A stretch of 64,000 bases of DNA from Burkholderia pyrrocinia. GTDB taxonomy: Bacteria > Pseudomonadota > Gammaproteobacteria > Burkholderiales > Burkholderiaceae. Positions 46,277 to 55,343 of this stretch are shown in pieces. The position numbers were made by a program, and so were the translations under genes. The notes beneath the pieces are model-generated. The model did not search any database. It saw nothing but the letters and a program-made list of their open reading frames with translations, and was not told the origin of the DNA. The number at the start of each line of letters is the position of its first letter. Positions within the stretch are counted from its first letter, which is position 1. The DNA is taken from contig NZ_CP024902.1 in NCBI RefSeq assembly GCF_003330765.1, positions 2,108,001 through 2,172,000 on the forward strand, read 5' to 3'.

Positions 46277-46738
46277 GTGTCTGTCGAAGTTGACCGTCAA
46301 GTTCCCGATTTCACCGCACCGGCCACGGGCGGCGACATTTCGCTGTCCGACCTGAAGGGCAAGAAGCTCGTGCTGTACTTCTATCCGAAGGACAACACGC
46401 CGGGCTGCACGACCGAAGGGCTGCAGTTCCGCGATCTCTATCCGAAGTTCAAGAAAGCCGGTGCGGAAGTCATCGGCGTGTCGCGCGACAGCCTGCGCTC
46501 GCATGACAATTTCAAGGCAAAACTCGAACTGCCGTTCCCGCTGATTTCCGATGCCGACGAAGCGCTGTGCGCGCTGTTCGATGTCATCAAGATGAAGAAA
46601 ATGTATGGCAAGGAAGTGCGCGGAATCGAGCGCTCGACGTTCCTGATCGACGCCGACGGCGTGCTCCGTCAGGCATGGCGCGGCATCAAGGTACCGGGCC
46701 ATGTGGACGACGTGCTAAGTGCTGTACAAGCGCTTTGA
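46277..46738 (+). CDS. bcp: Peroxiredoxin of the BCP/PrxQ family
   Basis: Thiol peroxidase reducing hydrogen peroxide and organic peroxides with thioredoxin. 153 residues. The peroxidatic cysteine is C44 in YPKDNTPGCTTEG. The usual resolving cysteine five residues later is replaced (EGL), and the alternative position after HDNFKAK is also not Cys. The only other cysteine is C98 (ADEALCALFDV). GTG start at 46277 with AGGAG upstream. It follows arnD by 110 bases and may be read from the arn unit or its own promoter. Confidence 0.95.
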   Translation: MSVEVDRQVPDFTAPATGGDISLSDLKGKKLVLYFYPKDNTPGCTTEGLQFRDLYPKFKKAGAEVIGVSRDSLRSHDNFKAKLELPFPLISDADEALCALFDVIKMKKMYGKEVRGIERSTFLIDADGVLRQAWRGIKVPGHVDDVLSAVQAL

Positions 46739-47070
46739 GGCGCGTTATATTGGGCCGCAATGAATGCCAGTTCGCCCCATCTTTCTCGTAGCTGCGCCGG
46801 TGCTCGTTGCGATGCTTGCCGGCACCTGACGCGCATTACGACGGTATCAGCCAAGCCGCATGTCCCTGTCGACGGGGCAGCGGCTTTTTTTATGGATTGC
46901 GCGCCGGTCCTTGGTCCGGCCCTCACCCCGTCAAGGAGCTGATCGACACTTAGGCGAACCGGCTAGACGAAATTCCTGTGCGCCACCGCGCGCAAACTGC
47001 ATGCGTCTACGTCACGCAGGATGCGATCAGCGGCGCACGCCATGCGACCCGATTCCTCCCGAGGGACACC
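46739..47070. other. Gap between bcp and the PIN-PhoH gene
   Basis: This 332-base region holds a possible -10 (tatatt, 46745-46750), a terminator at 46853-46891, and then the phoH leader ending in GAGGG eight bases before the ATG. A 60-codon open frame (46760-46942) runs through the terminator and looks non-coding. The stretch 46757-46891 would fit a small RNA or simply the bcp 3' end. Confidence 0.5.
46853..46891 (+). terminator. Rho-independent terminator downstream of bcp
   Basis: AAGCCGC (46853-46859) pairs with GCGGCTT (46880-46886), with CCC/GGG pairing inside, and the 3' arm continues into a run of seven T. Confidence 0.82.
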
Positions 47071-48873
47071 ATGCCTTTGCCTACTCCCCCCAGCAAGCTC
47101 GGCAGCCTGCTGCCGCCCGACGAATACAAGGCGAAAGCGCGGCCCGCGAAAGCCGCGAAGAAATCCGCCGAAGGGGACGCATCCACAGCCGGTGACTATG
47201 GCCCGGCCAGCGTGGCCCAACCGATGATCGAAGCCGCGAACACGGCCGCGCCGCTGCGCGCCGTCGCGTCTTCGGCGCAGGATGCCGCGAGCGCACCCGC
47301 ACGCGGCCGCAAGACCAGACAGACGGCTGCCCTGCTGCAGCCGATGCAGGCGCCCGCCGAACCCGCGGCGCCCGTCGTCGCGCGCGACGACAAGCCGGCC
47401 GCCGACAAACCGGCCGCGGCTCCCGCGCGCGGCGCCGGCGCAGCGACGAAGTCGCGCGGCCGCAAGCCCGCCGAAGCCGAACTGCAGAAACTGTTCGTGC
47501 TCGACACCAACGTGCTGATGCACGACCCGAGCAGCCTCTTCCGCTTCGAGGAACACGACGTCTATCTGCCGATGATGACGCTCGAGGAACTCGACAACCA
47601 CAAGAAGGGGATGTCCGAAGTCGCGCGCAACGCGCGCCAGGTCAGCCGCACGCTCGACGCGCTCGTCGCCGATGGCGGCCCGATCTCGGCCGGTATCCCG
47701 CTGTCGCGCCTCGGCAGCCGCGAGGCGCTCGGCCGCCTGTACTTCCAGACGAAGCTCACCGACATCGCGCCCGTCGAAGGCTTGCCCGAAGGCAAGGCCG
47801 ACAACCAGATCCTCGGCGTCGTGCGCGCGCTGCAGCGCGACCGGCCCGACCGCCAGGTCGTGCTGGTGTCGAAAGACATCAACATGCGGATCAAGGCGCA
47901 CGCGCTCGGCTTGCCCGCGGAAGACTACTTCAACGACCAGGTACTCGAGGATTCGGATCTCCTCTACACCGGCGTGCGCGAACTGTCGCAGGACTTCTGG
48001 ACCAAGCACGCAAAGGGCATGGAGAGCTGGCAGGACACGAAGACGGGCACCACGTACTACCGCGTGACGGGTCCGCTCGTCACGTCGATGCTCGTCAACG
48101 AGTTCGTCTATCTCGAGCCGCAGAACGGCGAGCCGACGTTCCACGCGATCGTCCGCGAGCTGAACGGCAAGACGGCGCTGCTGCAGACGCTGCGCGACTA
48201 CAGCCACCACAAGAACAACGTGTGGGGCATCACCGCGCGCAACCGCGAGCAGAACTTCGCGCTGAACCTGCTGATGAACCCCGAGATCGACTTCGTCACG
48301 CTGCTCGGCCAGGCCGGCACCGGCAAGACGCTCGTCGCGCTCGCGGCCGGCCTCGCGCAGGTGCTCGACGACAAGCGCTACAACGAGATCATCGTGACGC
48401 GCGCCACCGTGCCCGTCGGCGAGGACATCGGTTTCCTGCCCGGCACCGAGGAAGAGAAGATGCAGCCGTGGATGGGCGCATTCGACGACAACCTCGAAGT
48501 GCTGCAGAAGACCGACGACGCTGCCGGCGAATGGGGGCGTGCCGCGACGCAGGAGCTGATCCGTTCGCGCCTGAAGGTGAAGAGCATGAATTTCATGCGC
48601 GGCCGCACGTTCGTCGACAAGTACCTGATCATCGACGAGGCGCAGAACCTGACGCCGAAGCAGATGAAGACGCTCGTCACGCGCGCGGGCCCCGGCACGA
48701 AGATCGTGTGCCTCGGCAACATCGCGCAGATCGACACGCCCTACCTGACCGAAGGCAGCTCGGGCCTGACCTACGTCGTCGACCGCTTCAAGGGGTGGGG
48801 CCACAGCGGCCACGTGACGCTCGCGCGCGGCGAACGCTCGCGGCTCGCCGACTACGCGTCGGACATCCTGTAA
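47071..48873 (+). CDS. PIN domain-PhoH family ATPase
   Basis: About 600 residues. After a disordered Ala/Lys/Pro-rich N-terminus (1-130), a PIN ribonuclease domain begins at KLFVLDTNVLMHDPSSL with its acidic metal ligands (DTN, LEELDNHK, SKDINMRIKA). A PhoH ATPase domain follows with Walker A GQAGTGKTLVALAA (about 413-420) and Walker B KYLIIDEAQNLTPKQMK. Such PIN-PhoH (PhoH2/YlaK-like) proteins are thought to be RNA helicase/RNases. The start follows GAGGGACACC. A strong terminator ends the gene. Confidence 0.92.
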   Translation: MPLPTPPSKLGSLLPPDEYKAKARPAKAAKKSAEGDASTAGDYGPASVAQPMIEAANTAAPLRAVASSAQDAASAPARGRKTRQTAALLQPMQAPAEPAAPVVARDDKPAADKPAAAPARGAGAATKSRGRKPAEAELQKLFVLDTNVLMHDPSSLFRFEEHDVYLPMMTLEELDNHKKGMSEVARNARQVSRTLDALVADGGPISAGIPLSRLGSREALGRLYFQTKLTDIAPVEGLPEGKADNQILGVVRALQRDRPDRQVVLVSKDINMRIKAHALGLPAEDYFNDQVLEDSDLLYTGVRELSQDFWTKHAKGMESWQDTKTGTTYYRVTGPLVTSMLVNEFVYLEPQNGEPTFHAIVRELNGKTALLQTLRDYSHHKNNVWGITARNREQNFALNLLMNPEIDFVTLLGQAGTGKTLVALAAGLAQVLDDKRYNEIIVTRATVPVGEDIGFLPGTEEEKMQPWMGAFDDNLEVLQKTDDAAGEWGRAATQELIRSRLKVKSMNFMRGRTFVDKYLIIDEAQNLTPKQMKTLVTRAGPGTKIVCLGNIAQIDTPYLTEGSSGLTYVVDRFKGWGHSGHVTLARGERSRLADYASDIL

Positions 48874-48912
48874 CGCGGCAGGCTGGCCGATCGGCCGGCT
48901 TTCGACGCATCG

Positions 48913-48945
48913 CGGCGCTCCGTTTCCGGAGCGCCGTTTTTATTT
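48913..48945 (+). terminator. Rho-independent terminator after the PIN-PhoH gene
   Basis: CGGCGCTCCG (48913-48922) and CGGAGCGCCG (48927-48936) form a perfect 10-bp stem with a TTTC loop, followed by TTTTTATTT. Confidence 0.95.
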
Positions 48946-49110
48946 GGGGTCGAAAACGCAGGTAATCCGTCGTCACGAAACAACCCTGTTTACGCGCGAA
49001 ACTTCAAGTAAATTCTCAAGAATGGTTGCTTAAGCCCCGCCGGAGCGTCTACCATCGGGTCTGTCTGTTGTCATACGATTCGCGAGCGCACCGCGCTCGC
49101 CCGCCTTGCC

Positions 49111-50193
49111 ATGCTTCGATTCTGGGTTCCCGTCGCCGTCGTTTCGCTGCTTGCGGCCTGCTCCAGCGTGCCGCCGCAGTCGGCATCGCGCACCGCCTCG
49201 GGCATGAAGATCACGACGCCGCGCGCGTTCCCCGCACCCGCCAATTTTCCGAAATTCGTCGATCACAGCGTCGGCCAGGAAGAAATCTCGATCCAGGCGA
49301 TGAGCCTCGTCGGCGTCCCGTATCGCTGGGGTGGCAACACGCCGACGAGCGGCTTCGACTGCAGCGGGCTCGTCCGCTACGTGATCGGCCGCGCGGCCGA
49401 CGTGAACCTGCCGCGCACGACCGCCGACATGAGCGACCGCGGCGTGTCGATCGATCCCGACCAGGTCGCGCCCGGCGACCTGATCTTCTTCAATACGACC
49501 GGACGGCCGCATTCGCACGTCGGCATCTATGTCGGCAAGCTGCGTTTCGTCAATGCACCGTCGACGGGCGGCACCGTGCGGCTCGACTACCTGACGAATC
49601 CGTACTGGGCCAAGCGTTTCGACGGCATTCGCCGCGTCGCACCGCCGCGTGCGACGCCCACGCCGTTCGATGCGCCGACCTACGATGCACGGCGCGACGA
49701 GCCGCGCAACCCGCCGGCGGTTGCGCCCGCCCCTGTCGTGACGGCCGCCGTGCCGCGGCAGCCTGCCTATGCTTCGCCGCAAGCTGGCGCGACCCAGTCG
49801 CCCGCTCCGGTCATGCCGGCCACGCAGGCCGTGTCGACCGCCGCAGTTGCCCCTGCGGCCGCGCCCGCCGATCCGTACGAGCCGCCGCCGCCGCGCGTGC
49901 AGGCGGCTCAGCAACAAGCAACATTCGCGACTGGCGGAATGACGGCCAATGCAGCGCCGGCCACGCCGGCAGAGGTCGGCACGCAGATTCCGACGACGGC
50001 GCTGACGGCTGCCCAGGCCGCCGCTTTCGATGCGGAGCCGCCGTCCGCAACCGCCGCGACGTCGCCGCGCAGCACCGAGCCCGCGCCCGCTGCCGTGCAG
50101 GTACTGCGTGCGTCGACGCAATCCGCGCCCGTCAGCACGCGCCCCGGCACGGCAGATGACCCGATTGCCCGGTTCGCAAACGGAAGTGACTAG
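49111..50193 (+). CDS. NlpC/P60 (C40) cell-wall hydrolase lipoprotein
   Basis: Predicted outer-membrane-anchored peptidoglycan endopeptidase of 360 residues. The signal peptide ends in lipobox LLAAC. The C40 domain (about 60-175) carries the catalytic cysteine in TSGFDCSGLVRYV and histidine in GRPHSHVGIYVG. The second half is Ala/Pro-rich, low complexity and probably spans the periplasm. Monocistronic; its 3' end shares a hairpin with the convergent pit gene. Confidence 0.88.
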   Translation: MLRFWVPVAVVSLLAACSSVPPQSASRTASGMKITTPRAFPAPANFPKFVDHSVGQEEISIQAMSLVGVPYRWGGNTPTSGFDCSGLVRYVIGRAADVNLPRTTADMSDRGVSIDPDQVAPGDLIFFNTTGRPHSHVGIYVGKLRFVNAPSTGGTVRLDYLTNPYWAKRFDGIRRVAPPRATPTPFDAPTYDARRDEPRNPPAVAPAPVVTAAVPRQPAYASPQAGATQSPAPVMPATQAVSTAAVAPAAAPADPYEPPPPRVQAAQQQATFATGGMTANAAPATPAEVGTQIPTTALTAAQAAAFDAEPPSATAATSPRSTEPAPAAVQVLRASTQSAPVSTRPGTADDPIARFANGSD

Positions 50194-50257
50194 TTCGCTT
50201 CGCCAACCCCGGCCACCCGGGACGGCATCCGCCATTCGTCGCACACTCCCGCGCCCC

Positions 50258-50299
50258 TAAAGAAAATGCGCCGCAGCCTTTCGGCATGCGGCGCATTTC
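50258..50299. terminator. Bidirectional terminator between the C40 gene and pit
   Basis: AAATGCGCCGCA (50264-50275) pairs perfectly with TGCGGCGCATTT (50287-50298), with a second small GCC/GGC stem in the loop. On the minus strand it runs into TTTTCTTTA, so it most clearly stops pit transcription and can also serve the plus strand. Confidence 0.82.
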
Positions 50300-50323
50300 A
50301 TGTCGGCCCGGCTGCGTTGGCGA

Positions 50324-51334
50324 TCAGAAGATCCGGTGCCCGAGCCACCATCCGCCGGCCGCGATCAGCGCCGACGCCGGAATCGTCAGCACCCACGCCC
50401 ACACGATGTTGCCGGCAACGCCCCAGCGCACGGCCGACAGCTTCTGCGTCGCGCCGACGCCGACGATCGCGCCGGTGATCGTATGCGTGGTCGATACGGG
50501 GATGCCGAGGAACGACGCAATGAACAGCGTGATCGCACCGCCGCTTTCCGCGCAGAAACCGCCGACCGGCTTGAGCTTCGTGATTTTCTGACCCATCGTG
50601 CGCACGATGCGCCAGCCGCCGAACAGCGTGCCGAGACCCATCGACAGGTAGCACGCGCCGATCACCCACGCGGGCGGCGCATCGGACGTCGCCGACGCAT
50701 AGCCCGACGCGATCAGCAGCATCCAGATGATGCCGATCGTCTTCTGCGCGTCGTTACCGCCGTGGCCCAGGCTGTACAGGCCGGCCGACAGCAGCTGGAG
50801 GCGCCGGAACCGCCGGTCGACCTTGCTTGGCGCGGTACGGAAATACAGCCACGACACGCCGAGCATGAACAGCGAACCGAGGATGAAGCCGAGCAGCGGC
50901 GAAATGAAGATGAACGCGACGGTCTTCATCAGCCCGTCGATGTTCAGCGAGCTCCAGCCCGACTTCGCGAGCGCCGCGCCGACCAGGCCGCCGATCAGCG
51001 CGTGCGACGAGCTCGACGGGATCCCGTAGTACCAGGTGATCACGTTCCAGCCGATCGCGCCGACCAGCGCGCCGAACACGACATAGTGGTCGACGATCTC
51101 GGGATCGATCGTGCCTCTGCCGACGGTCTGTGCGACTTTCAGGTGGAAGATGAAATACGCGATGACGTTGAACGCGGCCGCGAACACCACGGCCTGCTGG
51201 GGCTTCAGCACCCCGGTGGACACGACGGTGGCGATCGAGTTCGCCGCGTCGTGAAAGCCGTTCATAAAGTCGAATACGAGCGCGACGAGCACCAGCGTCG
51301 CGACCATCCATAGGGCGAGTTGTATCGAATGCAT
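50324..51334 (-). CDS. pit: Low-affinity inorganic phosphate transporter (PiT family)
   Basis: Metal-phosphate:proton symporter of the inner membrane, 336 residues with about ten spans. The N-terminal PiT signature FDFMNGFHDAANSIATVVSTG and the repeat near the C-terminus, GIPVSTTHTITGAIVGVGA, are both complete; LVGAALAKSGWSS marks the middle. It is preceded by the DUF47 gene ten bases away, the usual pairing of PiT transporters with a PhoU-like partner. Confidence 0.93.
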   Translation of the reverse strand: MHSIQLALWMVATLVLVALVFDFMNGFHDAANSIATVVSTGVLKPQQAVVFAAAFNVIAYFIFHLKVAQTVGRGTIDPEIVDHYVVFGALVGAIGWNVITWYYGIPSSSSHALIGGLVGAALAKSGWSSLNIDGLMKTVAFIFISPLLGFILGSLFMLGVSWLYFRTAPSKVDRRFRRLQLLSAGLYSLGHGGNDAQKTIGIIWMLLIASGYASATSDAPPAWVIGACYLSMGLGTLFGGWRIVRTMGQKITKLKPVGGFCAESGGAITLFIASFLGIPVSTTHTITGAIVGVGATQKLSAVRWGVAGNIVWAWVLTIPASALIAAGGWWLGHRIF

Positions 51335-51344
51335 CGTGGTCCGC

Positions 51345-51971
51345 TCAGGCGTTTTCCAGCACGATGCCTTCGATGATGTTCGCGACGTCTTCGCATTTGT
51401 CGGTGATCTCTTCGAGCAGCTCGTAGATCGCCTTCAGCTTGATGAGCGTCTTCACGTCGTCTTCCTCGCGGAACAGCTTCGACATCGCTGCGCGCAGCAC
51501 GCGATCGGCCTCCGACTCCCAGCGGTCGATCTCCTCGCATTGCTTGAGGATCTGCGCCGACTGCTTCATGTCGGACAGCATCCCGACAGCCTGCTGCACA
51601 TGCTGGGCCGACTGCGTGACGATGTGCGCGAGCTGGCTCGCCTCGGACGTGACGGCCTGCACGTCGTACAGCGACACGGCCGTCGCGACGTCCTCCATCA
51701 GGTCGAGGATGTCGTCCATCGTCGTGATCAGCTTGTGGATCTCGTCGCGATCGAGCGGCGTGATGAAGGTCTTGTGCAGCAGATCGATCGCTTCGTGCGT
51801 GAGCTTGTCAGCCGCCTTCTCGGCGGTCTGCACGTTTTGCTTGTGAATCTCGGCGTCGGCGAGATTGTCGATCAGCAGTTCGAGCTCGCGGCCACCGGAA
51901 ACGATGTACTTCGCGTGCGCATTGAAGAGTTCAAAGAACTTGCCCTCGGTGGGCATGAATCGACCGAACAT
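51345..51971 (-). CDS. DUF47 family PhoU-like accessory protein
   Basis: 208 residues, all-helical, of the DUF47/TIGR00153 family: FFELFNAHAKYIVSGGRELELLIDN, ADKLTHEAIDLLHKTFITPLDRDEIHKLITTMDDILDLMEDVATAVSLYD. Acidic metal-binding positions in DRDEIHKL and EEIDRWESEADRV are present as in PhoU. It is co-encoded with pit and probably adjusts its activity. In Sinorhizobium the matching gene is orfA of orfA-pit. Confidence 0.9.
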   Translation of the reverse strand: MFGRFMPTEGKFFELFNAHAKYIVSGGRELELLIDNLADAEIHKQNVQTAEKAADKLTHEAIDLLHKTFITPLDRDEIHKLITTMDDILDLMEDVATAVSLYDVQAVTSEASQLAHIVTQSAQHVQQAVGMLSDMKQSAQILKQCEEIDRWESEADRVLRAAMSKLFREEDDVKTLIKLKAIYELLEEITDKCEDVANIIEGIVLENA

Positions 51972-51986
51972 GGGATTCCTGAGAGA

Positions 51987-52023
51987 TTGTCAAACTACTG
52001 TCACGAAAACGGGCGACATTGTA
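51987..52023. promoter_or_regulatory. DUF47-pit promoter region with Pho-box-like repeat
   Basis: On the minus strand a TACAAT -10 (52023-52018) predicts a start near 52011. Just downstream, read on the plus strand, TTGTCAA (51987-51993), four bases, then CTGTCAC (51998-52004) match the 11-base-phased Pho box pattern (CTGTCAT N4 CTGTCAY). A PhoB site overlying the start region would suit repression. Confidence 0.5.
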
Positions 52024-52109
52024 CCGTTTCCGGTCGCGCCGCGGCGCGCGCATATACACGCGCCGGGATTGGATACAACGCTTGGCGAAATAGGGGTTTA
52101 CTTCCGGCG

Positions 52110-53492
52110 CTATTCGCCGTGGAAGTTTTGCGCCCCTGCAAAGTTGTCGAACTTCGTGTATTGACCCAGGAACGTGAGCCGAACGGGGCCGATCGGGCCG
52201 TTACGCTGCTTGCCGATGATGATTTCGGCCGTGCCCTTGTCGGGGCTGTCCGGGTTGTAGACTTCGTCGCGGTAAATGAACAGGATCACGTCCGCATCCT
52301 GTTCGATTGCGCCCGATTCGCGCAAATCCGACATCACCGGACGCTTGTTCGGGCGCTGTTCGAGGCCGCGGTTCAGCTGCGACAGTGCGATCACCGGCAC
52401 GTCGAGTTCCTTCGCGAGACTCTTCAGCGAACGTGAAATTTCCGAGATTTCGGTCGCACGGTTCTCGCCCTGCGACGACCCCGACATCAGCTGCAGGTAG
52501 TCGACGATGATCAGGCCTAGCTTGCCGCACTGACGCGAAAGCCGGCGTGCGCGCGAACGCAGTTCCATCGGGTTCAGGCCGCCCGTTTCGTCGATGAACA
52601 GCTGCGCCTCGCTCATTTTCTGCACCGCGTGGGTGAGCTTCGGCCAATCCTCGTCGGTCAGGCGGCCCGTGCGCATCCGGTGCTGGTCGAGCCGGCCGAT
52701 CGAGCCGAGCATCCGCATCACGAGCTGCGTGCCCGGCATTTCCATCGAGAACACCGCGACGGGCAGGCCATACTCGACCGCGACGTATTCGCCGATGTTC
52801 ATCGAGAGGGCCGTCTTACCCATCGACGGGCGCCCCGCGACAATGATCAGCTCGCCGCCGTGCATGCCCGACGTCATCCGGTCGAGGTCGACGAAGCCCG
52901 TCGGCGTGCCTGTGACATCGCTCGGGTTCGCGGTGTGATACAGCGTGTCGATCCGCTCGACGACCTGCGTGAGCAGCGGGCCGATCTCGAGAAAGCCCTG
53001 GTTGCCGCGTGCGCCGTCTTCGGCGATCGAGAACACCTTCGATTCCGCCTCGTCGAGCAACTGGCGGACTTCCTTGCCCTGCGGATTGAATGCGTCGGCG
53101 GAGATCTCGTCGGCTACCGACACGAGGCGACGCAGCACCGCGCGGTCGCGCACGATTTCCGCGTAGCGGCGGATGTTGGCCGCGCTCGGCGTGTTCTGTG
53201 CGAGCGCGTTCAGGTAGGCGAGCCCGCCGACGTCGTTCGCCTTGCCGGACGTCGTCAGCGCTTCGTACACGGTCACCACGTCGGCCGGGCGCGTCGACGC
53301 GATCAGCCGGCCGATGTGCTCGTAGATGATCCGGTGGTCGTAGCGGTAGAAATCGCCCTGCGACAGGAAGTCGGCGATCCGGTCCCATGCCGCGTTGTCG
53401 AGCAACAGGCCGCCGAGCACCGACTGCTCGGCTTCGACCGAGTGCGGCGGGACTTTCAGCGATTCGATTTGGGGATCTTGCGGCGCGTTCAT
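52110..53492 (-). CDS. dnaB: Replicative DNA helicase DnaB
   Basis: Hexameric helicase at the replication fork. 460 residues. The N-terminal DnaG-interaction domain (VPPHSVEAEQSVLGGLLLDNAAW) is followed by the RecA-like motor with Walker A VAGRPSMGKTALSMN, LFIDETGGLNPMELRSRARRL, the Walker B-type LGLIIVDYLQLMSG and VIALSQLNRGLEQR. No intein. It follows rplI with a terminator between them, so it may be expressed separately. Confidence 0.98.
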   Translation of the reverse strand: MNAPQDPQIESLKVPPHSVEAEQSVLGGLLLDNAAWDRIADFLSQGDFYRYDHRIIYEHIGRLIASTRPADVVTVYEALTTSGKANDVGGLAYLNALAQNTPSAANIRRYAEIVRDRAVLRRLVSVADEISADAFNPQGKEVRQLLDEAESKVFSIAEDGARGNQGFLEIGPLLTQVVERIDTLYHTANPSDVTGTPTGFVDLDRMTSGMHGGELIIVAGRPSMGKTALSMNIGEYVAVEYGLPVAVFSMEMPGTQLVMRMLGSIGRLDQHRMRTGRLTDEDWPKLTHAVQKMSEAQLFIDETGGLNPMELRSRARRLSRQCGKLGLIIVDYLQLMSGSSQGENRATEISEISRSLKSLAKELDVPVIALSQLNRGLEQRPNKRPVMSDLRESGAIEQDADVILFIYRDEVYNPDSPDKGTAEIIIGKQRNGPIGPVRLTFLGQYTKFDNFAGAQNFHGE

Positions 53493-53551
53493 GGGTTGGG
53501 ATTATCGCGAATTACACAGGACGGCGCCATACCGGCCGCCAGTGATGCGGC

Positions 53552-53589
53552 AATAAAAAAGGCAGGCCCCGGTTGCCCGGGCGCCTGCC
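53552..53589 (-). terminator. Rho-independent terminator after rplI
   Basis: On the minus strand GGCAGGC (53589-53583) pairs with GCCTGCC (53567-53561), with a GC-rich inner part, followed by TTTTTTATT. Confidence 0.9.
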
Positions 53590-53631
53590 CTTGTCCGGAC
53601 GACGGAAGCCGCCCGGAAAGCTTGCGTACGC

Positions 53632-54084
53632 TTACGCGTGGTCGCCGATCACGTTGACCGTGATGTCGACGATGACGTCCGTGTGCAGTGCAACCTGGAC
53701 GTTGTGCTCGCCGATCATCTTCAGCGGGCCTTCCGGCATGCGAACCTGCAGCTTCTCGACTTCGAAACCTGCCTTCTTCAGCAGTTCCGCGACGTCGCCG
53801 TTCGTGACCGAGCCGAACAGACGGCCGTCAACGCCCGACTTCTGCGTGATTTCGAACGTCTGGCCGTTCAGCTTCTCGCCGACTGCCTGCGATGCCGCCA
53901 GCTTTTCAGCGGCGATCTTTTCGAGTTCAGCGCGGCGCACTTCGAATTCGGCGATCGCTTCCTTCGTTGCACGGCGAGCCTTGCGGTTCGGGATCAGGAA
54001 GTTGCGAGCGTAACCGTCCTTGACCTTGACGATGTCGCCGAGGTTGCCCAGATTGGCGACTTTTTCCAACAGAATGATTTGCAT
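53632..54084 (-). CDS. rplI: 50S ribosomal protein L9
   Basis: Primary 23S rRNA-binding protein, 150 residues. [32 protein letters not shown] is the N-terminal RNA-binding domain and signature; a long connecting helix and the C-terminal domain follow. Last of rpsF-priB-rpsR-rplI. Confidence 0.98.
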   Translation of the reverse strand: MQIILLEKVANLGNLGDIVKVKDGYARNFLIPNRKARRATKEAIAEFEVRRAELEKIAAEKLAASQAVGEKLNGQTFEITQKSGVDGRLFGSVTNGDVAELLKKAGFEVEKLQVRMPEGPLKMIGEHNVQVALHTDVIVDITVNVIGDHA

Positions 54085-54111
54085 TCGAATTCTCCTTATT
54101 GCGTCGCCTGA

Positions 54112-54387
54112 TTACGCCTTGTGCTGATCGGTGTACGGCAGCAGCGCGAGGAAACGCGCACGCTTGATTGCCGTATCCAGCTGACGCTGATAGTGCGACT
54201 TCGTACCCGTCAGGCGAGCCGGCGTGATCTTGCCGTTTTCGCCGATGAAGTCCTTCAGCGTATCCGTATCCTTGTAGTCGATGTGATCGACACTGGCTGC
54301 CGTGAAACGGCAGAACTTCTTGCGCTTGAAGAGCGGGTTTTGTTGCTGACGACGCTTGTCGAATTTCTTACCAGTCGGGCGGGGCAT
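54112..54387 (-). CDS. rpsR: 30S ribosomal protein S18
   Basis: 91 residues starting [31 protein letters not shown]; core [49 protein letters not shown] is canonical. It binds S6 in the 30S platform. The ATG at 54387 is chosen; the longer in-frame extension to 54528 runs through priB. Confidence 0.98.
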   Translation of the reverse strand: MPRPTGKKFDKRRQQQNPLFKRKKFCRFTAASVDHIDYKDTDTLKDFIGENGKITPARLTGTKSHYQRQLDTAIKRARFLALLPYTDQHKA

Positions 54388-54391
54388 GATT

Positions 54392-54691
54392 TCAGTCCTT
54401 TCCAATGTCCTGCAATGCTGTGATGTGAAACACCAAGGTTCTCGCGTTGCGGCTTTTCTTTGCCAGGAAGCCCGTGAACAGCGTTTCGACGCCCATTTCA
54501 CGGCTTTCCAGCCTGCCGCTCGCCTCACCGGCCGCCACCGCCTCGATCGTCATTTCGACCTGACGGGGAATGCCTGCTTCGACGACTTCCGTGCGGTGGT
54601 GCAACGTGGCGCTTGCGATCGGAACGCCGGCCGGCGTATATCGCACCGGTGCGCGTTCGACGACGCTCGCCGTCAATTGCAACCTGTTCAC
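54392..54691 (-). CDS. priB: Primosomal replication protein N (PriB)
   Basis: Single-stranded-DNA-binding OB-fold protein for PriA-dependent replication restart. 99 residues beginning [40 protein letters not shown], clearly SSB-like. GTG start at 54691. Between rpsF and rpsR, four bases before rpsR, the standard beta- and gammaproteobacterial order. Confidence 0.94.
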   Translation of the reverse strand: MNRLQLTASVVERAPVRYTPAGVPIASATLHHRTEVVEAGIPRQVEMTIEAVAAGEASGRLESREMGVETLFTGFLAKKSRNARTLVFHITALQDIGKD

Positions 54692-54731
54692 GTGAGTGGC
54701 GCGCTCCTTGATGGCTTAATGAATGACGAAC

Positions 54732-55106
54732 TTAAGCCTGCGCTTCGGTCGGCTGAGCTGCAGCCGCCTTCTTGGCTTCTTCGCGCTGAACTTCCTTCAT
54801 CATCGGCGACGGGCCGGTCTCGGCCTTCTTCATCTTGACGATGAGGTGACGCAGCACGGCGTCGTTGAACTTGAACGCGTGTTCGAGTTCGTCGAGCGTC
54901 GTCTGGTCGCACTCGATGTTCATGCAGACGTAGTGAGCCTTCGCGAGTTTCTCGATCATGTAGGCCAGTTGGCGACGGCCCCAGTCTTCGACGCGGTGGA
55001 TCTGACCGCCGTGCGACGTGATCGTGGTCTTGTAACGCTCGATCATCGCGGGCACTTGCTCGCTCTGATCGGGGTGCACGATGAATACGATTTCGTAATG
55101 ACGCAT
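54732..55106 (-). CDS. rpsF: 30S ribosomal protein S6
   Basis: 124 residues beginning [25 protein letters not shown]; the S6 core with [27 protein letters not shown] follows. The Ala/Gln-rich tail is ordinary. AAGGAG lies nine bases before the ATG at 55106. First gene of the operon, behind a good sigma-70 promoter. Confidence 0.98.
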   Translation of the reverse strand: MRHYEIVFIVHPDQSEQVPAMIERYKTTITSHGGQIHRVEDWGRRQLAYMIEKLAKAHYVCMNIECDQTTLDELEHAFKFNDAVLRHLIVKMKKAETGPSPMMKEVQREEAKKAAAAQPTEAQA

Positions 55107-55172
55107 TACACACTCCTTGTGGATTAAAGCCACCCGGGCGTCTGAACCGGTGTGGCAAGTGAGAAGCCGAAG

Positions 55173-55201
55173 ATTCTAACCTGGATACGGGGCGCATGCA
55201 A
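55173..55201 (-). promoter_or_regulatory. Sigma-70 promoter of rpsF-priB-rpsR-rplI
   Basis: On the minus strand TTGCAT (55201-55196) and TAGAAT (55178-55173) are exactly 17 bases apart. The predicted leader is about 60 bases. The rest of the 55107-55343 gap shows nothing else I can name. Confidence 0.75.
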
Positions 55202-55343
55202 GGCCAATCGACGCTACGCGAGCGGATTCAGCCGTGTTTTCAAAGACTTGAATAGCCGGGCCAGCGAACGCCATAGGCTTTCGGCCTTTTCTAGATCGGG
55301 GTCGGATCTCAAGCGAGCCCGAGGCCCGCAACCCATCATGCCG

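Noticed and set aside
46760..46942. A 60-codon open frame after bcp.
   Set aside because: It runs through an intrinsic terminator, has no ribosome site and no recognisable domain.
47071..48873. A toxin-antitoxin pair suggested by the PIN domain.
   Set aside because: The PIN domain is fused to a PhoH ATPase and no small antitoxin gene lies upstream, so this is the PIN-PhoH family rather than a VapBC module.
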